This document shows positions 1 to 7,581 of a DNA stretch of 48,326 nt, one piece after another (position 1 is the first letter of the stretch; every line of letters starts with the position of its first letter). Position numbers and translations under genes: made by a program. The stretch covers positions 1-48,326 of the forward strand of contig CAZZFT010000017.1 in NCBI GenBank assembly GCA_964653555.1, read 5' to 3'. The notes below the pieces were generated by a model. It was given only the letters and a program-made list of their open reading frames with translations. It ran no database searches and was not told the DNA's origin. This DNA is from JAHEJV01 sp964653555. Its GTDB lineage: Bacteria > Myxococcota_A > UBA9160 > SMWR01.

Positions 1-2
1 AC

Positions 3-875
3 GTGCTCTCCCACAGCCACCAGCGCGGCTCGCTGATCTTCGACTACATGAGCGTCCACGAGACGCCGCGCGGCCCGGCGGTGTTCCGCCTGCGCGAGCA
101 CGTGCAGCGCCTGCTGCGCTCGGCGAAGCTGGTGGGCCTGCCCCTGGCGCTCGGGGCCCCGGAGATCGAGGCGGCGATCCTCGACACGGTGCGGGCCAAT
201 CCGGGCGCCCGGGCGGTGAAGGTGAGCGCCTACCTGCCCTCGATCGAGGTGGACGTGGTGCCGCTCGATCCGCGCGTGTCGGTCGCGATCGCCGCCTACG
301 ACCCGGACGCCGACGTGAACGCCGGCAAGCCGAACGCCCCCCACCGCCCCTCGGCGGTGAAGATCTGGATCGAGAAGTCGGTGAAGAACCGGCGCGAGGA
401 CATCGTGCCGCCCCAGGCGAAGGTGTCGGGCAACTACACCTCGCCGATGCAGGCGAAGTGGAACGCGCGCCGCGCGGGCTACGACGAGATCCTGCTGGTG
501 GACCAGGACGGCTTCGTCGCCGAGGGTCCGACGACGAACGTGTTCATGGTCGACCGCGAGGGCGTGCTCGCGACCCCGCCCGAGGCGCGCGTGCTGCTCG
601 GCGTGACGCGGATGTCGATCCTCGACCTCGCGCGCGATGAGGGTCTGCGCGTGGAGGAGCGCCGGATCCGGCCCGAGGAGCTGTCCCGGGCCGCCGAGGT
701 GTTCCTGACCGGCACCTCCGCCGGGGTGTGGCCCGTGGAGAGCATCGACGGCGAGAAGGTGGGGGAGGGGGTGCCGGGCCCGGTGAGCCAGCGGCTCGCG
801 AAGCGCTTCCGCGCGGTGACGCGCGGCGAGGATCCCGCCTTCGCCCACTGGCTCAGCTACGTGAACCCCCGCTAG
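3..875 (+). CDS. Class IV (branched-chain-type) aminotransferase, 5' end cut by the window
   Basis: This is a PLP-dependent fold-type IV aminotransferase, most like branched-chain amino acid aminotransferases, which exchange the amino group between Leu/Ile/Val and 2-oxoglutarate in the cytoplasm. The visible part has the family landmarks in order: a GPAVFRL stretch near residue 25, the probable PLP lysine in QAKVSGNY (K140 counted from the first visible GTG), the GYDE motif, and the EGPTTNVF cofactor-phosphate region near residue 178. Family members are about 300-310 aa, so roughly 20-25 N-terminal residues lie upstream of the window and the GTG at base 3 is probably not the true start. It ends 8 bases before trpS. 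D-alanine transaminase or aminodeoxychorismate lyase are alternatives within the same fold. Confidence 0.85.
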   Translation: MLSHSHQRGSLIFDYMSVHETPRGPAVFRLREHVQRLLRSAKLVGLPLALGAPEIEAAILDTVRANPGARAVKVSAYLPSIEVDVVPLDPRVSVAIAAYDPDADVNAGKPNAPHRPSAVKIWIEKSVKNRREDIVPPQAKVSGNYTSPMQAKWNARRAGYDEILLVDQDGFVAEGPTTNVFMVDREGVLATPPEARVLLGVTRMSILDLARDEGLRVEERRIRPEELSRAAEVFLTGTSAGVWPVESIDGEKVGEGVPGPVSQRLAKRFRAVTRGEDPAFAHWLSYVNPR

Positions 876-883
876 GCCCGCCG

Positions 884-1858
884 ATGCGCGTCCTCTCCGG
901 CATCCAGCCCTCGGGCGACTACCTCCACGTCGGCAACTACTTCGGCGCGCTGCGCCAGTTCGTGGCGCTCCAGGAAGAGCACGAGATGCTGCTCTTCATC
1001 GCCGACTACCACTCGATGAACAGCGTGCGCGACGGGGCCCAGCGCCGCTCCTTCACGCGCGCGGTGGCCCTCGACTACCTGGCCTGCGGCATCGACCCGG
1101 AGCGGGCGATGCTGTTCCGCCAGTCGGACATGCCCGAGGTGACCGAGCTGGCCTGGCTGCTCTCGACGGTGACGCCGATGGGCCTGCTCGAGCGCGGCCA
1201 CGCCTACAAGGACAAGGTCGCCCAGGGCCAGTCGGCCGATCACGGCCTGTTCGCCTATCCCGTGCTCCAGGCGGCGGACATCCTGCTCTACCGCTCGGAC
1301 CTGGTGCCGGTCGGCCAGGACCAGAAGCAGCACGTCGAGATGGCGCGCGACATCGCCCAGCGCTTCAACCACGCCTACGGCGAGGACCTGCTCGTGCTGC
1401 CGGAGCCCTACATCCCCGAGGAGGTGGCGACGGTACCGGGCACGGACGGGCGCAAGATGAGCAAGAGCTACGGCAACACGATCGCGATGTTCGCCTCGAC
1501 CAAGGAGATCAAGAAGGCGGTGATGGGGATCGTCACCGACTCGACACCGGTCGAGGCGCCGAAGGACACCTCGGGGCAGCTGTTCGCCCTGTGGTCCCTG
1601 TTCGCGAGCGCCGAGGAGCGCGAGGCGATGTTCGCGCGCGCGCGGTCAGGAGGCCTCGGCTACGGCGAGGTGAAGAAGGACCTGCTCGCCCGCCTCGACG
1701 CGGCCTTCGAGCCGATGCGCGAGCGGAGAGCCGAGCTCGCCGCGCGCCCCGACGAGCTGGAGGACGTGCTCGCCGACGGTGCCCGCCGCGCCCGCGCCCT
1801 CGGGCGCCCGGTGCTCGACGCGTGCCGCGAGGCCGCAGGACTCGGCCCCGGGCGCTGA
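884..1858 (+). CDS. trpS: Tryptophanyl-tRNA synthetase
   Basis: A class I aminoacyl-tRNA synthetase that charges tRNA-Trp. The N-terminus MRVLSGIQPSG leads into the HIGH-type signature (HVGN, about residue 17) and the C-terminal half carries an intact KMSKS loop (GRKMSKSYGN, near residue 190). The 324-residue length matches the family (about 325-335). The ATG at 884 was chosen because the protein begins at the conserved N-terminal sequence there; the reading frame stays open upstream, but that stretch only overlaps the aminotransferase gene. The spacing of 8 bases to the upstream stop suggests co-transcription with the aminotransferase. All catalytic motifs are present. Confidence 0.97.
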   Translation: MRVLSGIQPSGDYLHVGNYFGALRQFVALQEEHEMLLFIADYHSMNSVRDGAQRRSFTRAVALDYLACGIDPERAMLFRQSDMPEVTELAWLLSTVTPMGLLERGHAYKDKVAQGQSADHGLFAYPVLQAADILLYRSDLVPVGQDQKQHVEMARDIAQRFNHAYGEDLLVLPEPYIPEEVATVPGTDGRKMSKSYGNTIAMFASTKEIKKAVMGIVTDSTPVEAPKDTSGQLFALWSLFASAEEREAMFARARSGGLGYGEVKKDLLARLDAAFEPMRERRAELAARPDELEDVLADGARRARALGRPVLDACREAAGLGPGR

Positions 1859-1902
1859 CCGGGCCTTTCAAGGGAGCGACGCGGTCGCCCGATCAGGGCG
1901 GG

Positions 1903-2253
1903 ATGCGTCCGCTGCTGCGTCTCCGCGGCGCCCTGCCGGTCCTGCTGCTGTGCGCGCTGGGCTCCGGCCCCGCGCGCGCGGTCGAGGAGTGCCTCCCGCC
2001 GGCTCCCGCCGCCGTGTCGCTGCTGATCCTGGCAAACGCGCAGAAGGTCCAGGCCTTCGCCCAGACCGTGCAGGACGCGAACGCCGTGGTGCGCGATGCC
2101 TCGACCGTGGTGTTCGACGACGGGCGCGTGGTGACGGCGGACGCGGAGTCGGCCGGTCGGCACCTGAACGCGCTGGGCTGGGCGTCGAGCCCGATCCACG
2201 TGGTGAACAGCCTTCCGAAGCGCGCTCCGCGGCCGCGGCGCTCCTTCGGCTGA
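1903..2253 (+). CDS. Small secreted protein of unknown function
   Basis: A 116-residue protein that I do not recognise. It starts with a signal peptide: Arg-rich n-region, hydrophobic core LPVLLLCALG at residues 11-20 and a likely cleavage after ARA (residue 26). The mature part is short, with a single cysteine at residue 30 and a basic, Arg/Pro-rich tail. The ATG at 1903 is the first start that gives a signal peptide; the frame is open further upstream but that overlaps trpS. It lies 44 bases after trpS, so it may be read through from that gene or have its own promoter. Codon use looks like the neighbours. Export to the periplasm is an inference from the signal peptide only. Confidence 0.6.
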   Translation: MRPLLRLRGALPVLLLCALGSGPARAVEECLPPAPAAVSLLILANAQKVQAFAQTVQDANAVVRDASTVVFDDGRVVTADAESAGRHLNALGWASSPIHVVNSLPKRAPRPRRSFG

Positions 2254-2359
2254 GGCTAGGCGGCGCGCCCGGGCGGCGTGCGGGAGCGGGTGAAGCCCCA
2301 CGAGGGATCCGGGAGCGGTCGCCGGACGTACCGATAGGCGCGTCACAGGCGATCGCGGA

Positions 2360-2389
2360 TTGACCGCCCGGCCCCGCGGCTGGCAAAAT
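2360..2389 (+). promoter_or_regulatory. Candidate sigma-70-type promoter for the beta-helix gene
   Basis: TTGACC at 2360-2365, an 18-base spacer and CAAAAT at 2384-2389 form a recognisable -35/-10 pair in otherwise very GC-rich DNA. Transcription would start near 2396, leaving a leader of about 55 bases that contains the purine-rich ribosome binding site (GGAGGAGAGG) just upstream of the ATG at 2451. Confidence 0.45.
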
Positions 2390-2450
2390 GGCATCCGTCC
2401 TTCTCCGCGATTCCCGGCTGGCGGGATTTTCCCGTGGAGGAGAGGGGCGC

Positions 2451-4079
2451 ATGCGGCAACGCCTGATGCCTCTGGTGCTGGTCCTGCTTGGCGCGCCGTT
2501 CGCGCGGGCCGGGGAGGCCGCCGAGTTCGCCTGCTCCGAATCCGGGTTCGACGAAGCGCTGGACGCCGCGGCGGCCGGCGATCCGGGGCCCCACACGTTC
2601 GCGTGTGGGCCGGCGCAGCCCCTGGTGTTGAGCGATGCGAAGGACATCGCCACCAGCCTGATCCTAGACGGCCAGGGCGAGCTCGTGCTGCGCGGGCTGG
2701 ACGCTCGGCTGCACCCGGCGCCACCGGGCTCGGTGCTCGAGCTCGGCGACATGGCGCTCGTCGATCCCTCGATCTCCTTCGCGGAATCCACCCTGGCCGT
2801 CGATCTGCACGACCTGTCGGTCTCCGGCAACGGCGGCTTCAGCGCCCACCGCCTCTCCATCCGCCGAAGCGTCCTCACGTACTTCCACGCCGTGCGGCCC
2901 TCCCTGCTGACCTCGCAGCGGCTCTTCGGCGTGCGCAGTCCGCAGCCCGCGCCGTCGCTCGAGATCGTCGATACCGAGATCTCCCATTGCGACGCCGCGA
3001 CGTCGATCATCGACGTGGTGGAAGAGCCGGACTCGAGGCTGTCGATCACCGACAGCGCGATCCGCGAGAACGTCGCCGGGCGCGCGACGATCCGGGCCCT
3101 CGGCGTCGGCGGCCTGATCGAGCGCTCCACGATTTCGGGCAACCACGCGGAGCGGATCGGCGCGGTCTGGGGAGACGTGACGATCGAGAACTCGACCCTC
3201 TCCGGGAACAGCGCGGACAATCCCGGTCCGCTGGCCTCCGGCGCGATCGCGGGGTGCCCTGTCGTCCGCAACAGCACGATCTCGGGAAACACCACGCCGG
3301 GCGGCTATTCGTACAGCGACTTCTCGGCCCGCGGGCGCTCGAAGAGCTGCAGCGACCTCCCGATTGGAAGGGCGACCTTCGAGAACACGATCATGGACGG
3401 GAGCTGCGCGAGGCTCGGAAGCAACGCGCCCCGCTCCCTGGGCGGGAACATCGAGGTGGGCGGCGACAGCTGCGGCTTCTCCGACGCCACGGACCAGCCC
3501 GACGTCACCCCCGAGCAGCTGAGCCTGGGGCCGCTCGCCGACAACGGCGGCCTGACGGCGACCCACGCGCTGCGGCCCGCCAGCGTCGCCCGCGACGCGG
3601 GTGTCTTCGCCACCTGCACCGACGCCGACCAGCGGGGCGTCCCGCGTCCCCAGGGCGCAGACTGCGACAGCGGGTCCTACGAGCTGACCGACGGCCTGGA
3701 GGTGGCCGTCGCGATCGGGCTGCACCGCCTTCGCCAGCGCCCGCTCCCCTGGAGCGGCGGCTTCGTGCCGGTGGTGATCCTGGGCTCCGAAGCCTTCGAC
3801 GCGCGTGACGTCGACCCGGCCACGCTCGCCCTCGGTGAGGGCGGCGCCCTCCTCGCTCGCCGACCCGGGCCCCACCTCGCCGACGTGAACCGCGACGGCT
3901 TCGCCGATCTGCTCGTCCTCTTCCCGCTCCGGCAGACGGACCTCGCCTTCGGCGACGGCGAGGCCTGCATCACCGGTGCGCTGCGCGACGGCACGCTCTT
4001 CGAGGGCTGCGATGCGATCACGACGGTCCTGCGGCGCGGCCACCGCCGGCCCGTCCACGGGCGAGGGCCCGGCGCGTGA
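2451..4079 (+). CDS. Secreted right-handed beta-helix protein with choice-of-anchor Q-type domain
   Basis: A 542-residue exported protein. A signal peptide (MRQRLMPLVLVLLG, cleavage near ARA, residue 20) is followed by repeated short strands of the type 'I..STISGN..' between about residues 190 and 300, the signature of right-handed parallel beta-helices. Residues about 359-410 (LGPLADNGG, then DAG and DQRGVPRPQG) match the choice-of-anchor Q family found on secreted and surface proteins of delta-proteobacteria and planctomycetes. A C-terminal part of about 120 residues contains DVNRDGFADLLV (478-489), a calcium-binding EF-hand/VCBS-like loop. The ATG at 2451 is preferred over one at 2388 because of the GGAGGAGAGG ribosome site and the signal peptide. 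No enzymatic residues can be assigned; carbohydrate or surface binding is a guess. Confidence 0.8.
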   Translation: MRQRLMPLVLVLLGAPFARAGEAAEFACSESGFDEALDAAAAGDPGPHTFACGPAQPLVLSDAKDIATSLILDGQGELVLRGLDARLHPAPPGSVLELGDMALVDPSISFAESTLAVDLHDLSVSGNGGFSAHRLSIRRSVLTYFHAVRPSLLTSQRLFGVRSPQPAPSLEIVDTEISHCDAATSIIDVVEEPDSRLSITDSAIRENVAGRATIRALGVGGLIERSTISGNHAERIGAVWGDVTIENSTLSGNSADNPGPLASGAIAGCPVVRNSTISGNTTPGGYSYSDFSARGRSKSCSDLPIGRATFENTIMDGSCARLGSNAPRSLGGNIEVGGDSCGFSDATDQPDVTPEQLSLGPLADNGGLTATHALRPASVARDAGVFATCTDADQRGVPRPQGADCDSGSYELTDGLEVAVAIGLHRLRQRPLPWSGGFVPVVILGSEAFDARDVDPATLALGEGGALLARRPGPHLADVNRDGFADLLVLFPLRQTDLAFGDGEACITGALRDGTLFEGCDAITTVLRRGHRRPVHGRGPGA

Positions 4080-4086
4080 GCGCGTC

Positions 4087-4620
4087 CTAGAAGTCCGCGC
4101 CGGCGAGCCGGGACAGCGCCTCGCGGATGTTCCGGCGCGCGGCCTCCTCGGCTCCGCCGCGCAGGCGCCACGCGGCGAAGAAGTTGTGGCTGACGCCGCT
4201 CGACTCGACCAGCTCCTGCCAGACCGTCTCCTCGTCGTCGACGCGGGAGAGGCTCCACAGGACCGTCATCTCGGTCGGCTCGTTGAGGCCGCTGATCGGC
4301 TGGCGCAGGTCGCCGAGCACCACGTCGAGGCGGTATTCGGCGTCGCTTCCCGCCACCAGGGCGGAGAAGGAGCCGGCCTGGACCAGGGACGCGGTGACGG
4401 CGTCCTCGAAGGCCGCGTCGTGTACCTGCCACTCCGCCCGCCCGCCGCCCTCGACGTGCAGGGCGAGGCGGCCCGGGTGGGAGCCGCCGGGGGCGAGGTC
4501 GCCCTCGCGCAGCCGCATCGCGCCCGCCCGGGGCGTCGTGCTGCAGGCGAGGAGCGCTGCGGCCACCAGCCCCGCCGCGGCCAGCCCGGCTCTCCGGCCC
4601 GGGCGCGTCGTCGCGCTCAC
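4087..4620 (-). CDS. Putative lipoprotein, unknown function (downstream partner)
   Basis: A 177-residue protein with a lipoprotein signal: hydrophobic stretch AGLAAAGLVAAALL followed by the lipobox LLAC at about residues 23-26. The rest is soluble-looking mixed alpha/beta with a long C-terminal helix rich in Ala, Arg and Glu. The start is a GTG at 4620 whose last bases form the TGA of the upstream gene (GTGA overlap of 4 bases), which strongly suggests translational coupling to the other lipoprotein (4617-5063). Its size, lipobox and the phrase YRLDVVLGDL are reminiscent of LptE-like or YajG-like small outer-membrane lipoproteins, but the similarity is too weak to name it. Confidence 0.65.
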   Translation of the reverse strand: MSATTRPGRRAGLAAAGLVAAALLACSTTPRAGAMRLREGDLAPGGSHPGRLALHVEGGGRAEWQVHDAAFEDAVTASLVQAGSFSALVAGSDAEYRLDVVLGDLRQPISGLNEPTEMTVLWSLSRVDDEETVWQELVESSGVSHNFFAAWRLRGGAEEAARRNIREALSRLAGADF

Positions 4621-5063
4621 GGCGTCTCTCCGAACCACTCCGCGAGGATCAGCCGCGCGTGACCGGCAGGCGTCTTGCGCACGATCGAGGGTCGGTAGGA
4701 CCAGCCGGTGGCGGTGATGTAGCCGGTCTCGGTGTCGCGCACGTAGAGCGTCAGCTGGATGCAGTAGGTGGTGATGTCCCACGTCCAGCGGTCGACGTAG
4801 GTCACCACGCCGTCGACCTCGCCCGGGGGAGGCCCGGCTCCCGCCTCGGCCTCGAAGCCGAGCCGCCGCAGCTCGTCGCGCACCACGAGGTGGAGCCCGC
4901 GCTCGTCGCTCGGGGCCTGCTCCACCCAGAAGCGGTGCATCTCGAACAGGCGCGTGCCGGGAAGGGTTCCCGCATAGCGGCCCGCTCCCGTCGAGCAGGC
5001 GACGACGAGCGAGGCGAGACCCAGCAAGGCGGCGGTTCGGCGCGCGGCCACGGCGGGCGCCAT
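4617..5063 (-). CDS. Putative lipoprotein, unknown function (upstream partner)
   Basis: A 148-residue protein with a clear lipoprotein signal peptide (LLGLASLVVAC, Cys at residue 23). The mature part contains a conserved-looking aromatic block, VVTYVDRWTWDITTY (about residues 87-101), followed by a beta-rich segment ending in WFGE near the C-terminus. It may be a small periplasm-facing lipoprotein of the same broad type as its coupled partner; the pair together could form a heteromeric envelope component (inference). The ATG at 5063 is the only start that gives a signal peptide. Its stop overlaps the GTG of the next gene by 4 bases. Confidence 0.65.
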   Translation of the reverse strand: MAPAVAARRTAALLGLASLVVACSTGAGRYAGTLPGTRLFEMHRFWVEQAPSDERGLHLVVRDELRRLGFEAEAGAGPPPGEVDGVVTYVDRWTWDITTYCIQLTLYVRDTETGYITATGWSYRPSIVRKTPAGHARLILAEWFGETP

Positions 5064-5131
5064 CCTACACCGATCCGCGTGGCAGGCGAACCGCGGTGGC
5101 TGGCGAACGTGCGCCCGAGTGGGCGCGCGCT

Positions 5132-5701
5132 TCAGCTCTGGCCTACCAGGTCGTCGTAGGCGCGGGCGTTGAAGCCCCGGAAGATGCGCCCGCCGACGTC
5201 GAGCACCGGGATGCTGCGGGCGCCGGTCTTGCGCAGCAGCTCCTGCTCGACGGCCGGGTCGTCGACGTCGCGCACGGCGAATGCCACGCCGCGCCGCTCC
5301 AGGTGCTTCTTCGCCTTCTTGCAGGCGCCGCACCACTCGGCCGAGTAGAGAACGACGCGATCGGCCGCGCCCCGGTCCGCCGTCTGCGCACCAGGATCCG
5401 CGAGCGCGTGGCGCGCCCGGGCGGCGTCCCCGGGAGTGAGCGGCGGCGGGGAGTCGAGCTCCAGGAAGCCGACCGATCCGCGCAGCGGCTCGGGAACCTC
5501 CTCCAGCGTCTCCACGAAGCGCACCCGACGCTGGGCGTCGACGAACTGGTAGTAGACGCGCATCGCCCGGCCCTCGCCCTCGACGCTCTCCCAGCCCTCG
5601 CGCGGCGCGGCGCTCGGCTCGGAGGACAAGAGCGACGCGGAGTCGCAGGCGGTGAGCGCGGCCGCGGCTGCGAGGAGAGCGATGCGCTTCGATCCGATCA
5701 C
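5132..5701 (-). CDS. DUF4124-glutaredoxin fusion lipoprotein
   Basis: A 189-residue lipoprotein in three parts. Residues 1-19 are a signal peptide ending in the lipobox LTAC. Residues about 48-85 (MRVYYQFVDAQRRVRFVETL) resemble DUF4124, a small periplasmic beta domain. Residues about 116-188 are a glutaredoxin/thioredoxin-fold domain with the redox motif C124-G-A-C127 in SAEWCGACKK and the cis-proline in SIPVLDV. The GTG start at 5701 has a GGAGG site nine bases upstream. The protein probably performs thiol-disulfide exchange while anchored to a membrane facing the periplasm. It lies 68 bases upstream of the two small lipoprotein genes on the same strand. DUF4124-glutaredoxin fusions are known; the substrate here is not apparent. 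Confidence 0.8.
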   Translation of the reverse strand: MIGSKRIALLAAAAALTACDSASLLSSEPSAAPREGWESVEGEGRAMRVYYQFVDAQRRVRFVETLEEVPEPLRGSVGFLELDSPPPLTPGDAARARHALADPGAQTADRGAADRVVLYSAEWCGACKKAKKHLERRGVAFAVRDVDDPAVEQELLRKTGARSIPVLDVGGRIFRGFNARAYDDLVGQS

Positions 5702-5771
5702 GGGAGCCCCTCCACACGGGTGTCCCCGTCTCTTCGGCCCCCGCGCGATCGGACCCGAGCGATTTCGTCTG

Positions 5772-6605
5772 CTATGCGCCCAGGAGCGCCGCCAGACGGC
5801 GCATCGTCTCGGTCTTCGAGCGCCACCGGCGGTGGTGCTGCTCGCGCAGGCGATAGAGACGCCAGCGCGGCGACCGGGACAAGAACAGTCGACCGCACTC
5901 GACCAGGATCCGCCGCTGCGCGTAGGCGTCCAGGAAGACGCCGATGTAGGGCTCGGCGAAGCGCTCGTCGAGCCACAGGGAGCGGAGCGTCGAGGCCAGC
6001 TCGTAGGCGATCGCCACCGGAACGGGGAAGCCGGGCCGGTAGGCGTTCTCGAAGTCGAAGGCGACCAGCCGATCGCCCGACACGAGGACATGTCGAGTGG
6101 TGGGGTGCTCCTGGACGAGCAGCGGCTCGCCGCGCACCAGGGCCAGGGAGTGGCGGCGCCCATGCTCCTCCGCCAGCCGCGCGATCAGCGCCTGCTTCAC
6201 CGGGAGGGCGAGGTCGGGGGACTGGAGCGTCACCAGCAGGGTCGGCCCCGGGACGGGCTCCATCGCGAGCGCCGGCAGCTCGCCGAGCCAGGTCGGGCGC
6301 TCCCAGGCCTCGAGCCGCGGCACGTCGAAGCCGGCCTCGTGCCAGCAGCGCAGCGAGTCCGCCTCGGTCTGGCGGCGGCGCTCGGGCAGCACTCCGCGCT
6401 TGCCCTCGATCCAGCGCTGGGAGAAGTCGCCCCAGAACTCGCTCCAGCGGCTGCGCCGCCGCCGGTAGACCTTGAGGATCAGGTCGCGCCCGCCCTGGCG
6501 GAGCTGGAACAGGAGGTTCCCGCGCGTCGGATCGGCGCCGGTCGCGCCGCTGAGCAGACGCACCTCGGGCGGAACGGCCCCGGCGAGCCCGAGGGCGGGG
6601 CTCAA
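5772..6605 (-). CDS. Kinase-fold protein related to LPS kinases, probable catalytic residue missing
   Basis: A 277-residue protein of the protein-kinase-like fold, closest in layout to lipopolysaccharide core kinases (WaaP/KdkA type). It has a beta-strand lysine in LILKVYRR, an EAD helix, and a DFG-like FDFENAY motif. Aligned with its divergent neighbour at 6677, the catalytic-loop position that is Asp there (NGDFGH) is Thr here (HPTTRH), so activity is uncertain. A TTG start at 6605 is proposed because GAGGAAGG lies just upstream and because it begins level with the neighbour's N-terminus; the frame is open further up but that region overlaps the neighbour. It sits near a heptosyltransferase gene, consistent with a role in envelope glycolipid modification. 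Confidence 0.6.
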   Translation of the reverse strand: MSPALGLAGAVPPEVRLLSGATGADPTRGNLLFQLRQGGRDLILKVYRRRRSRWSEFWGDFSQRWIEGKRGVLPERRRQTEADSLRCWHEAGFDVPRLEAWERPTWLGELPALAMEPVPGPTLLVTLQSPDLALPVKQALIARLAEEHGRRHSLALVRGEPLLVQEHPTTRHVLVSGDRLVAFDFENAYRPGFPVPVAIAYELASTLRSLWLDERFAEPYIGVFLDAYAQRRILVECGRLFLSRSPRWRLYRLREQHHRRWRSKTETMRRLAALLGA

Positions 6606-6676
6606 GCGCCTTCCTCGTGGCGTGGGGTCGCGGCACTGTCGCCGCCGCGGGGCTTTGGTATTCCTGCGCCCTCGCC

Positions 6677-7534
6677 ATGAGCGCACCCACCGAGACCCTC
6701 CGCTTCGACGACCTGGCTCCGTACCTGCTGCTCCAGAACGGGAACTACCTCTACAAGGTCCCCTTCCGCGGTCGCTGGGCGGTGCTCAAGGTCTACTACG
6801 GAAGCCGGTCGAACTGGGTGCGCCTGACCAAGAGCGCGAACAACTGGCTGCTGGGCCAGACCTCCTACTGGCCGCGAACGCGGCGTCGGATCGAGCGCGA
6901 GTGCCTCGCGCTGTGGAGTCGACACGGCTTCCGCGTCTTCGACTGGTACGACGACGTCCAGGTCGTCGCCCCGGGCTGCCCGCCCGAGGGCTATCTGCTG
7001 TGCGGCTACGTGGACGCACCCACGCTCGAGGAACACCTGCTCGACGCCTCGCTTGCTCTGGAGCAGCGCTTCGCCACCTACCGCCGCTTCCTCGAGGAGT
7101 GGGGTCGCCGACACGAGATCGCGTCGGTCGAGCGGGAGCCGCGGCTGGTTCACGAGAACGGCGACTTCGGCCACGTGATGATCGTGGGGGACGAGTTCCT
7201 GTGGTTCGATCTCGAGATGGTGTACCGCTCCCGCTCACGCGTGGACGAGTACGTCGGTCACGAGATCATCCAGTACCTGTGGTACATCCTGCGCCATTCT
7301 ACCCCCGAGGTCGGAGCGCGCCTCCTGGCGGAGACGATCGAGCACTACCCGAACCGGGCGCGCCTGGCCGCTGCGCCGGACGTGTTCCTGGATCCGCCGC
7401 TGTGGTGGATGCGCTGGGGGCGCCGGCTCGACGCGCGGCGCGCCAAGGCCCGCAAGCCCACCAGCAAGTACGCGGTGGCGCGCCGTCTGCGGGCCGGAAT
7501 CGCGGCAGCGGAGGGGCGCGGGGCTCCGTGCTAG
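6677..7534 (+). CDS. Kinase-fold protein, putative LPS core kinase-like
   Basis: A 285-residue kinase-fold protein paralogous to the one encoded divergently at 5772-6605. It shows a nucleotide-binding lysine in AVLKVYYGS, an ERECLAL helix, a catalytic-loop-like LVHENGDFGHVMI and a metal-binding WFDLEMVY segment (DFG equivalent). These are the elements of WaaP/KdkA-type lipid-A/core kinases, which phosphorylate heptose or Kdo on the cytoplasmic side of the inner membrane. The ATG at 6677 follows a 71-base intergenic space shared with the divergent gene. A family 9 glycosyltransferase gene begins 48 bases downstream, supporting a job in LPS-like core assembly. A different small-molecule or lipid acceptor is possible. 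Confidence 0.65.
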   Translation: MSAPTETLRFDDLAPYLLLQNGNYLYKVPFRGRWAVLKVYYGSRSNWVRLTKSANNWLLGQTSYWPRTRRRIERECLALWSRHGFRVFDWYDDVQVVAPGCPPEGYLLCGYVDAPTLEEHLLDASLALEQRFATYRRFLEEWGRRHEIASVEREPRLVHENGDFGHVMIVGDEFLWFDLEMVYRSRSRVDEYVGHEIIQYLWYILRHSTPEVGARLLAETIEHYPNRARLAAAPDVFLDPPLWWMRWGRRLDARRAKARKPTSKYAVARRLRAGIAAAEGRGAPC

Positions 7535-7581
7535 GGTCCCCGCTTCACGGCCCCCCCGGATCGAACGGCCGTTCCAAGCCC

